From: Lachnospiraceae bacterium
GTDB lineage: Bacteria > Bacillota > Clostridia > Lachnospirales > Lachnospiraceae
NCBI GenBank assembly: GCA_017551665.1
Contig: JAFZLB010000099.1
Coordinates: 1-44,691 of the forward strand
Length of the DNA: 44,691 bases
Direction of reading: 5' to 3'
A program made the translations under genes and the position numbers. Within the stretch, counting starts at the first letter, position 1. The number at the start of each line of letters is the position of its first letter. The notes under the pieces were generated by a model. It had not been told where the DNA came from. It saw nothing but the letters and a program-made list of their open reading frames with translations, and ran no database searches. This document shows positions 16,023-22,822 of this stretch, piece after piece.

Positions 16023-16498
16023 ACCTCATAAAACGAATCAAATGTCAGCAATGCGTCAATGGCATTTTGCGTGATAAATGCAGTCTGATCATACGACGGA
16101 TAAACCTTGATCTCTCTCAATGCACGTTCCTTGTCCCATATCCCTGAGTGATACATATCCACAACCCGAAAGACCTTATCGTTTGCCACTTTCCCGGAAA
16201 TCAGATCATAGTTCAGATATTCAATGCCACCGTCACGGCAGTCACAGACAAAATCAATCCAAGAACTCATGTCATCTCCGAAAGCCAGATGTCTCCAGCC
16301 TTCTATCTCCACTTTCATTTGATAAACATTTACGATTCCCTGCGTGTGTCCGCAAATATTCGCTTTTCTTCTCGCCCAGCGTTCTGCCTGTTCCTTCACG
16401 CTTGTCACATAAAAGCCCTTTCCAAAATCCAAAGCATGAAAAGAATGCAAAACATCCGGATTTCTTACTTCTTCAATGATGCCATGATACACGATCAT
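16019..16498 (-). CDS. DUF3990 protein, ADP-ribosyltransferase-like putative toxin (module 2)
   Basis: 159 residues. It starts MIVYHGIIEEV, then FHALDFGKGFYVTS and QAERWARRKA, the same YHG / GFY / WA pattern as the protein at 12154-12606 with otherwise limited similarity. The C-terminal SYDQTAFITQNAIDAL also parallels THQIAFCTENALQTI there. Both neighbours overlap it by 4 nt (ATGA), so the three genes are one translationally coupled operon. Likely a toxin held by one or both small neighbours; target unknown. Confidence 0.75.
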   Translation of the reverse strand: MIVYHGIIEEVRNPDVLHSFHALDFGKGFYVTSVKEQAERWARRKANICGHTQGIVNVYQMKVEIEGWRHLAFGDDMSSWIDFVCDCRDGGIEYLNYDLISGKVANDKVFRVVDMYHSGIWDKERALREIKVYPSYDQTAFITQNAIDALLTFDSFYEV

Positions 16499-16710
16499 AC
16501 CTGTACCCCTCTCACATGCAAATACTCTGTGATGTCATTTACAATAAATGTCGTACCCTGCGTATGCAGGATCTCATAGTGCGGGACCAAAAAGCCGCTG
16601 ATACAATCTGACTGCTGCAATATGCGATAAACCGCGGACGGTGTCTGGTTCCACCGATCCGCACAGGCATGAATCATGTAAATCACGAATGAAAAAACAT
16701 CCTTGCTCAT
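16495..16710 (-). CDS. DUF3791 protein, putative antitoxin
   Basis: 71 residues, beginning SKDVFSFVIYMIHACADRW and ending with HYEILHTQGTTFIVNDITEY, the length and pattern of DUF3791 proteins. These are commonly encoded next to DUF3990, which suggests an antitoxin role. AAAGGA lies six bases before the ATG, and a promoter lies at 16766-16794. It is the first gene of the three-gene module. Confidence 0.7.
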   Translation of the reverse strand: MSKDVFSFVIYMIHACADRWNQTPSAVYRILQQSDCISGFLVPHYEILHTQGTTFIVNDITEYLHVRGVQV

Positions 16711-16765
16711 TGTTTATCCTTTCTCCCCGCAATACAACTTGCGTCATTCCTTATCTTTCACAATA

Positions 16766-16794
16766 ATTATAATTCAAAGAGCAGTTATCTCCAA
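16766..16794 (-). promoter_or_regulatory. Promoter of the DUF3791-DUF3990 operon
   Basis: On the minus strand TTGGAG (16794-16789), a 17-base spacer and a perfect TATAAT (16771-16766), about 55 nt upstream of the DUF3791 start. It gives this module its own transcription inside the hsd locus. Confidence 0.65.
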
Positions 16795-16858
16795 CCACGT
16801 TTCGGGCGTTTCCTGCGTTTCCTGCGGGTCCTATGGCATGTATCAGGGGTTGGATGTG

Positions 16859-17227
16859 TTAATCCACAGAAACACCGGCATCTTCCAGTTCTTCTCTGAT
16901 CCTTTTTTGCAACTGTGGAACATCTTCCTTGACGGTGTCCCAAATGCGATCATCTTTCACCTTCTCGTATCCATGCGCAATCACATTCCGCATCCCGTAG
17001 ATTTGATGCCATGAAACATCTTTGATCTGCTCCTTGCACTCATCTGACAGCACGTTTACTGCTTCGCCTATCTGAAACAGATTCATCTTGATTGCGTCCC
17101 TGTAATCGATATCCCCGAGAAACGCATCCAAGCTGTCTCCAAATCGTTGAATACAATCTGCTATACGATCACAATGATCTAAAATGCGCAACATGCGGTC
17201 AACATCTCTTTCCTGAAACTCAACCAT
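16859..17227 (-). CDS. hepT: HepT-like HEPN toxin (DUF86)
   Basis: 122 residues of all-helical HEPN fold. The active-site motif is intact: RNVIAHGY (about 79-86), matching Rx4HxY of HepT RNases. An earlier ILDHCDRIADCIQRFG and FQIGEAVNVLSDE are typical of the family. HepT is kept inactive when the partner MntA adenylylates its tyrosine. It overlaps mntA by 8 nt, the standard order here being antitoxin first. Complete and probably functional. Confidence 0.9.
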   Translation of the reverse strand: MVEFQERDVDRMLRILDHCDRIADCIQRFGDSLDAFLGDIDYRDAIKMNLFQIGEAVNVLSDECKEQIKDVSWHQIYGMRNVIAHGYEKVKDDRIWDTVKEDVPQLQKRIREELEDAGVSVD

Positions 17228-17708
17228 AAAGCAGTACCTTATCCCTTTCTATGTGACTCCGAAAACGTCGTCCCGCGCGAGAATTATCGCTTAGCATTGC
17301 CTCGGACTCCACAAGATCAACTTTCTTTCCGATACAGTCCTCCATCAACTCCTGCAATTCCAAAAATGTCATCATCCCTTTACTCTCATCACCTTCTATC
17401 AACAGGTCAACGTCACTGGACGAGTCTGCTTCGCCTCTTGCGTAGGAACCAAAAAGATAGACTTTTTTGATGCCATATCTCTTTACAACAGGTAGCAGAA
17501 GCGTCCTGATCGCATCGATGGAAGGTATTTCTTCCGCTCCTCGGACATCCTTGCGGATCAGACTTTTGATATATCCCTGGCGATTGTTTACCTCGTCCAA
17601 ACGCAAAAGGATGTCCGCATCGGTCGTCAGATTTAGCTTCAGAAGAACCGATCGGGTATGTGTCTTATCATATTTTGCCTGTGCTTTTAATTGCGCTGCC
17701 GATGTCAT
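17220..17708 (-). CDS. mntA: MntA-like nucleotidyltransferase antitoxin with N-terminal DNA-binding-like extension
   Basis: 162 residues. The C-terminal 100 residues are a minimal nucleotidyltransferase: YLFGSYARGEADSSSDVDLL (about 84-103) supplies the GSx10DxD motif that binds nucleotide and metal. The first 60 residues are an extra domain (AKYDKTHTRSVLLKLNLTTD, then NRQGYIKSLIRKD). This looks like the ribbon-helix-helix type small proteins of Lachnospiraceae. A fused DNA-binding domain would let the antitoxin repress its own promoter, and a perfect palindrome does overlap that promoter. GGAGGG lies just before the ATG. The nucleotidyltransferase role is well supported; the RHH call is moderate. 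Confidence 0.88.
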   Translation of the reverse strand: MTSAAQLKAQAKYDKTHTRSVLLKLNLTTDADILLRLDEVNNRQGYIKSLIRKDVRGAEEIPSIDAIRTLLLPVVKRYGIKKVYLFGSYARGEADSSSDVDLLIEGDESKGMMTFLELQELMEDCIGKKVDLVESEAMLSDNSRAGRRFRSHIERDKVLLYG

Positions 17709-17733
17709 ACATCCCTCCTGATTGTTATTTGTA

Positions 17734-17767
17734 ATATGAGTATATACTCATATCTCGAGGATGTCAA
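17734..17767 (-). promoter_or_regulatory. Promoter with palindromic operator for mntA-hepT
   Basis: On the minus strand TTGACA (17767-17762), exactly 17 bases, then TATACT (17744-17739). The perfect 20-bp palindrome ATATGAGTATATACTCATAT (17734-17753) covers the -10 box and part of the spacer. A repressor bound there would block RNA polymerase. Confidence 0.85.
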
Positions 17768-17785
17768 TTTCATTCCCAAAGTCCC

Positions 17786-19285
17786 TCACCCCAACAACTC
17801 CTTCAACGCCTGAAGCTCCTTCTGCGCCTCCTTCTCCAACTCCTCAATCTTTGCGATGATCTCGCTCGTCGGCGGGTACTCCACGGGTACATACTCCGTC
17901 TTTTTGTATTTGTTGATGGAAAGATCATAGGCGTTGTCTATGATCTCCTGCACCGGCACGAAAAAGCTTTGCTCCGTGCGCTTCCGCGCTTCCTCCTGCT
18001 CCGGCGCGTGAAAGCGGGCGATGATGTCAGGAATATCATTCTCCTTTGTTTCGCTCCGCTTATCGTCCAGGCTGAAGCCGTCCGCCTTCATGTCATAGAA
18101 CCACACCCGGTCCGTTCCGCCGTGTCCGGTCTTTGTGAAAACGAGTATGGCTGTCGAAACGCCGGCATACGGTTTGAACACACCGGAGGGCATGGAAATC
18201 ACGGCCTCCAGGCGGTGTTCTTCGATCAGCGTCTTGCGGATGGCCTGATGTGCCTTGGAGGAACCGAACAACACACCGTCCGGAACAATGCAGGCGCAAC
18301 GGCCACCGGTGCGTAGCATACGCAAAAACAGCGCAAGAAACAGCAGCTCTGTTTTCTTTGTCTTGCATACCTTCAGCAGATCCGGCGAAACGGAGTCATA
18401 ATCCAGACTGCCCTTAAAGGGCGGATTCGCCAGAATCAGACTGTACTTTCCCGTATCCGGATTCTGTTCCGAAAGGCTGTCGCGGTATTCGATAAACGGA
18501 TTCTCCACGCCGTGCGTCATCATGTTCATCGCGCCAATCCGCAGCATCGTCCGGTCCATATCGAATCCGTGGAACATGTGGTTCATATAGTGTTCCTGAT
18601 TCTTCCGGTCGAAAAACACCTCTTCCTTGCGCTTTTCCTTCAGATATTCGCTCACCGCGACGAGAAAGCCGGAGGTGCCGCAGGCGGGATCACAGACAAT
18701 TTCTTCCGCGCCGGGCTCCATCAGTTCCACCATCATGCGGATGATATGTCTGGGTGTGCGGAACTGGCCGTTGACACCCGCTGTGGAAATCTTGGAAAGC
18801 AGATACTCGTAAACATCACCGCGGGTGTCCGCCGTTTTTGTCTGCGCCATCTGCTCATACATACCGTCCATGGCCGAAACTATCCGCTCTAACATCAGCG
18901 GCGTCGGTACTTTGAAAATGGCATCCCCCATGTATTTGGAATAGGCGCTTTCCTTGTTTCCGTGTAGATTTTTGATAAAGGGGAACACCCAGTCCTGCAT
19001 GATGCTGTACATTTTTTCCGCCGGAAGATCGTGGAACACGCTCCATTTCAGCTGTGTGCCGTCCACCTTGCGCTCCCCGATCTGCAGTTCCTTCGCGAAG
19101 ATGCTTTCATACGAAAGCCCCAGCATGGACGCCTCTTTCGCACGCAGATTATCGCTGCCGTCCAGATCATGTATGAACATCAGATAGGTCATCTGTTCAA
19201 TGACATCCAGCGGGTTGGTCAGCCCTCCCGTCCAAAAGATTTCCCAAAGACTGTCAATTTTGCTTTTCAGTTCCCCTGTGATCAT
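17786..19285 (-). CDS. hsdM: Type I restriction-modification methyltransferase subunit
   Basis: 499 residues. The N-terminal helical HsdM_N domain (about 1-140) contains TNPLDVIEQMTYLMFIHDL. The N6-adenine methylase core has motif I DPACGTSGFL (about 203-212) and motif IV NPPF (about 288). A C-terminal coiled end follows. It methylates adenine at the site chosen by HsdS, using S-adenosylmethionine. AAGGAG nine bases before the ATG overlaps the last codons of the upstream fic gene, so fic and hsdM are coupled. The mntA promoter begins 19 bases beyond its stop codon. Confidence 0.95.
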   Translation of the reverse strand: MITGELKSKIDSLWEIFWTGGLTNPLDVIEQMTYLMFIHDLDGSDNLRAKEASMLGLSYESIFAKELQIGERKVDGTQLKWSVFHDLPAEKMYSIMQDWVFPFIKNLHGNKESAYSKYMGDAIFKVPTPLMLERIVSAMDGMYEQMAQTKTADTRGDVYEYLLSKISTAGVNGQFRTPRHIIRMMVELMEPGAEEIVCDPACGTSGFLVAVSEYLKEKRKEEVFFDRKNQEHYMNHMFHGFDMDRTMLRIGAMNMMTHGVENPFIEYRDSLSEQNPDTGKYSLILANPPFKGSLDYDSVSPDLLKVCKTKKTELLFLALFLRMLRTGGRCACIVPDGVLFGSSKAHQAIRKTLIEEHRLEAVISMPSGVFKPYAGVSTAILVFTKTGHGGTDRVWFYDMKADGFSLDDKRSETKENDIPDIIARFHAPEQEEARKRTEQSFFVPVQEIIDNAYDLSINKYKKTEYVPVEYPPTSEIIAKIEELEKEAQKELQALKELLG

Positions 19286-19291
19286 TGTCCG

Positions 19292-20353
19292 TCACTCCTT
19301 TTCCCCGTTCCATACATACCATGTGTATCTGCCTCCGCCGATTTTCAACACCTCACCGCTGTCCATCATTTCCTTCAGCGCACGCTCCACCGTGATCTTG
19401 CTGATATCCGGGCATTTTTCCATGATCTCCGCCTTTGTCTGCCTGCCGATCGTCCGCCGGATAACTTCCCGGATTCTACCTGTTTTCGGCAGGCTTCCGT
19501 CCGCAAGCAATTCCATCCGCGAAGACAACTCGCGATATGCCGCCGTCGTCACGCCAAGCATATAGCGGACAAAGGGCAGATCATCATTTTTTCCTTCATG
19601 CCAACCCGCGGAGCTCTCCTCCAATGCCTCATAATAGCTTTCTTTGCTGTCCGCAATCTGCTTTTCGATACTGATATACTTGCCGGCAAGAAAGCCCGCC
19701 CGATACAGCAAAAGCAGTGTCAACAGGCGGCTCATTCTTCCGTTCCCGTCGTGAAATGGATGAATGCAAAGAAAATCCAGCACAAACATCGGCATCAGAA
19801 CCAGCGCATCGATGTCATCGTCACGCAATGCGGTATGAAAAGCGTCGCAAAGCCTGTCCATAGCTTCCGGCGTTTCCCATGCCGCCACCGGCGTAAAACG
19901 GACACGTTCCGTCCCGTCCACGCCTTTTTCCGCAATCACATTATCCGTATGCTTAAACGCGCCTCCGCTTTCCGTACCGCTGAATTTATACAAATCCCGG
20001 TGCAGCTGCAGGATCATCCCCGGTTTTACAGGAATAAAGTCATAGCTTTCATGTATGGTTGCCAGAACATCCCGATACCCCGCAATCTCCCGCTCGCTCC
20101 TGTTCTTCGGCGTCGTTTTTTCACGCACAAGATTTTTCAGACGCTCGTGCGTCGTCACAATCCCCTCGATACGGTTAGACGCCTCGGTACTCTGTATCTT
20201 CGCGATCTCAAGAAGCTCCGCCAGGAAATCAGCCTGCGTTTCAATAAACAGCGCCTGCCTTCCCTTGTGTTCATGAATTGTGGAAAGAAAGCTGACGATC
20301 TCCGGCGTCAGCAGCTTCTCATATCTTTCCTTGTACGAAAAAATCCGTTTCAT
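19292..20353 (-). CDS. fic: Fic family protein (AMPylator type, class II inhibitory motif)
   Basis: 353 residues from ATG 20353 (MKRIFSYKERY), preferred over the upstream in-frame ATG cluster because GTGAGG lies directly before it. The Fic core motif HPFHDGNGRMSR is intact (about 202-213). An N-terminal SNRIEG (about 55-60) fits the (S/T)xxxE(G/N) inhibitory helix, so the enzyme would be self-inhibited. The C-terminal 80 residues form a winged-helix-like segment (AEIMEKCPDISKITVERALK). Fic proteins transfer AMP to target proteins. It is the first gene of the hsdM transcript and may autoregulate through its winged helix; the target is unknown. Confidence 0.92.
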   Translation of the reverse strand: MKRIFSYKERYEKLLTPEIVSFLSTIHEHKGRQALFIETQADFLAELLEIAKIQSTEASNRIEGIVTTHERLKNLVREKTTPKNRSEREIAGYRDVLATIHESYDFIPVKPGMILQLHRDLYKFSGTESGGAFKHTDNVIAEKGVDGTERVRFTPVAAWETPEAMDRLCDAFHTALRDDDIDALVLMPMFVLDFLCIHPFHDGNGRMSRLLTLLLLYRAGFLAGKYISIEKQIADSKESYYEALEESSAGWHEGKNDDLPFVRYMLGVTTAAYRELSSRMELLADGSLPKTGRIREVIRRTIGRQTKAEIMEKCPDISKITVERALKEMMDSGEVLKIGGGRYTWYVWNGEKE

Positions 20354-20407
20354 GTCCCTCACTTCCGCGCTCAACATCATCATTTGCATTCAAAATGATA
20401 TACTTAA

Positions 20408-20436
20408 ATAATACAGCATCATTAAGATGCTGTCAA
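20408..20436 (-). promoter_or_regulatory. Promoter with inverted repeat for fic-hsdM
   Basis: On the minus strand TTGACA (20436-20431), 17 bases, TATTAT (20413-20408). The spacer contains an 8-bp inverted repeat ACAGCATC/GATGCTGT with a 5-base centre, which overlaps the edge of the -35 box and looks like an operator. Confidence 0.8.
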
Positions 20437-20530
20437 TAAGATCATCAAATTAGTCGTAAATGATGATGTTGGCTTGCGGTTTGATGATATTGAGCGGACG
20501 AAAAAATACACAACTGAACCGCGGCGCGGC

Positions 20531-20660
20531 AAGGAAGACTGTGTCAGAGCGCGCACGGCGTAGCGAGCCGTCGTCACTTGATGAGCGCGAAGCGCGAATC
20601 TAGTGACGCAACGAGCGAGCTCCGAGCGAGAGCGTCCGAAGCGCCTGACACATCTTCCTT
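20531..20660. repeat. 130-bp imperfect palindrome
   Basis: The outer arms AAGGAAGA...TGTGTCAG and CTGACACATCTTCCTT pair with one bulge. The inner arms 20572-20588 and 20592-20608 pair in 14 of 17 positions around the loop GAA. The middle is rich in GCGAGC/GAGCGA runs. No gene is seen in 20437-20715. It could be a MITE-like or REP-like element marking the island edge, or a strong RNA structure between two minus-strand transcripts. Confidence 0.6.
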
Positions 20661-20715
20661 CGCCAGCAGCATCAAAGCCTTTCTCCCTTCGCCAGCCTTC
20701 TTCAGCGCCTTCCTC

Positions 20716-22629
20716 CTACGCGCTCTTCTCCGCGCTCCCCGTATACAACTGATAATACTTCTGTCCCAGCGCGATGAGTTCGTCATGCGTGCCGCGTTCG
20801 ATGATGCGGCCCTTCTCCATGACAAGAATCTGGTCGGAATTGCGCACGGTGGAAAGACGATGCGCGATGACGAAGGTCGTGCGGCCCTTCATCAGATGGT
20901 CCATGCCGTCCTGCACGAGCTTTTCCGTGCGGGTGTCGATGGAGCTTGTCGCTTCGTCTAAGATGAGTACGGGCGGGTCCGCGATGGCGGCCCTGGCGAT
21001 GGCCAAAAGCTGCCGCTGTCCCTGGGACAGGTTCGCGCCGTCGCCCGTCAGCATGGTGTCATAGCCCTGCGGCAGGCGCTTGATGAAGCCGTGCGCGTTC
21101 GCCAGCTTCGCGGCGGCGACGACTTCCTCGTCCGTCGCGTCCAGCTTGCCGTAGCGGATGTTCTCGCGCACCGTGCCGCTGAACAGATGCGTATCCTGCA
21201 AGACCATGCCGAGCGAGCGGCGCAGATCCTCCTGTTTGATCTTGTTGACATTGATGTTGTCATAACGGATCTTGCCGTCCTGTATCGTGTAGAAGCGGTT
21301 GATCAGGTTCGTGATCGTCGTCTTGCCGGCGCCGGTGGAACCGACGAGCGCGACCTTCTGCCCCGGCTCCGCGTGCAGGACGATATCATGCAGCACCATC
21401 TTGTCGTCCGTATAACCGAAGTCCACGCCGAGGAAGGTGACATCGCCTTCCAGCGGGACGTAGGTCGTGGTGCCGAAGTCCTTGTGATAATGCTTCCAGG
21501 CCCATTTCCCGGTGCGGGTTTCGGACTCCGTAAGTTCGCCATTTTCTTCCTTCGCGTGCACGAGCGTCACATAGCCCTCGTCATGCTCCGCTTCTTCGTC
21601 CAGCAGGGCAAAAATCCGCTGCGCGCCGGCGAGCGCCATGAAGATCATGTTGAACTGCATCGTCACCTGGTTGATCGGCATGTTGAAGTTGCGGTTGAAT
21701 GTCAGGAAGGACGCGAGCGCACCGACGGTAAAGCCGGCCGTGGCGTTGAGCGCCAAAAGCCCGCCGACCAGCGCGCAGACCACATAGCTCAAATTCCCCA
21801 TCTGCGCGGACACCGGCCCGATCATGTTGCCGAAGGCGGTGGCCTTGAAGGCGCTCTGGTACAGCTCCTCGTTCAGCCGGTCGAATTCCGCGACGGCCTG
21901 TTCCTCGTGGCAGAAGACCTTGACGACCTTCTGTCCCGTCATCGTTTCTTCGATATAACCGTTCAGCGCACCGAGACCCTTCTGCTGCGCGACAAAGCCG
22001 GAAGCGGAGCGCTTGGAAATCATCGCAGAAGCGACGATCATAAGCAGCACCATCCCGAGCGACACAAAGGTCAGACGCACGCTCAACACCAGCATCATCG
22101 CGATGATCGTGACAATCGTGATGACGGAATTGACAAGCTGGGGCAGGCTTTGCGAAATCATCTGCCGCATCGTGTCGATGTCATTCGTGTAAACGGACAT
22201 GATGTCGCCGTGTGCGTGGGTATCAAAGTATTTGACCGGCAGACGCTGCATGTGCGTAAAGAGCTCCGCACGCATGCGCTTCATCGTCCCCTGCGTCACA
22301 TAGACCATGATGCGCGCCTGCACAAACTGCGCAAGAATGCCCGCCGCGTAAAAGGCCGAAACCCTTGCGATCGCGTGTGCCAGCGGCACATAATCCGGCT
22401 GCGCCGCAGTCTTCAGCGGCTCGATATAATCATCGATCAGGTTGCGCAGAAACATCGTGCCCTGCAGATTCGCGACAATGCTCGTAATGATGCACAAAAA
22501 GACCAGCACCATCTGCAGGCCGTAGTGTTGAAACACATAGCCCAGCATGCGCTTTAAGAGCTTTCCCGGCTGTTCGATTTTCGGTCTCGGGCGTCCGCGC
22601 CCGCCGCCGTGCGGCCCTGCCTGTGCCAT
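20716..22629 (-). CDS. ABC exporter, ATPase-permease subunit with the complete Walker B
   Basis: 637 residues. A basic, glycine-rich N-terminus is followed by six membrane helices (about 30-340), an inserted 50-residue segment around 365-415, then the nucleotide-binding domain. Walker A is GSTGAGKTT (about 430), the signature is LSQGQRQ (about 535) and Walker B is LILDEATS (about 555) with the catalytic Glu. Together with the gene at 22823-24565 it should form a heterodimeric multidrug/lipid-type exporter. The two are separated by 193 bases that contain a strong hairpin. Substrate unknown. Confidence 0.92.
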   Translation of the reverse strand: MAQAGPHGGGRGRPRPKIEQPGKLLKRMLGYVFQHYGLQMVLVFLCIITSIVANLQGTMFLRNLIDDYIEPLKTAAQPDYVPLAHAIARVSAFYAAGILAQFVQARIMVYVTQGTMKRMRAELFTHMQRLPVKYFDTHAHGDIMSVYTNDIDTMRQMISQSLPQLVNSVITIVTIIAMMLVLSVRLTFVSLGMVLLMIVASAMISKRSASGFVAQQKGLGALNGYIEETMTGQKVVKVFCHEEQAVAEFDRLNEELYQSAFKATAFGNMIGPVSAQMGNLSYVVCALVGGLLALNATAGFTVGALASFLTFNRNFNMPINQVTMQFNMIFMALAGAQRIFALLDEEAEHDEGYVTLVHAKEENGELTESETRTGKWAWKHYHKDFGTTTYVPLEGDVTFLGVDFGYTDDKMVLHDIVLHAEPGQKVALVGSTGAGKTTITNLINRFYTIQDGKIRYDNINVNKIKQEDLRRSLGMVLQDTHLFSGTVRENIRYGKLDATDEEVVAAAKLANAHGFIKRLPQGYDTMLTGDGANLSQGQRQLLAIARAAIADPPVLILDEATSSIDTRTEKLVQDGMDHLMKGRTTFVIAHRLSTVRNSDQILVMEKGRIIERGTHDELIALGQKYYQLYTGSAEKSA

Positions 22630-22771
22630 GTCAACTCTTAACTCCGTTCATGCGTCAAAATGTATATATCACAACTCGCAGCACCGGCCTGTCGCTGCTG
22701 CGCAGCTTTACCAGGCCTCCGCCATTCGGAACTCCATGCTATCGCATTACGTTCCTCATGTCGTTGCATTC

Positions 22772-22822
22772 GTCAAGGTCATGCCGCTGCTGATGCAAGC
22801 ATCGCAGCAGCATGACTTTGAC
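22772..22822 (-). repeat. Intercistronic hairpin between the ABC subunits
   Basis: GTCAAGGTCATGC (22772-22784) pairs with GCATGACTTTGAC (22810-22822) with one mismatch, and the inner GCTGCTGATGC/GCATCGCAGCAGC arms extend the stem to about two turns. It touches the stop codon of the upstream ABC gene and has no T run. The rest of 22630-22771 holds no gene. Confidence 0.6.

Noticed and set aside
8194-20353. Integrated prophage or conjugative element carrying the defence genes
   Set aside because: No integrase, structural, relaxase or replication genes are present, and no tRNA attachment repeat was found at the borders.
21091-22557. Long plus-strand open frame opposite the ABC exporter gene
   Set aside because: Shadow of the Walker-motif-bearing gene; the translation is rich in His/Arg/Asp without any structure.
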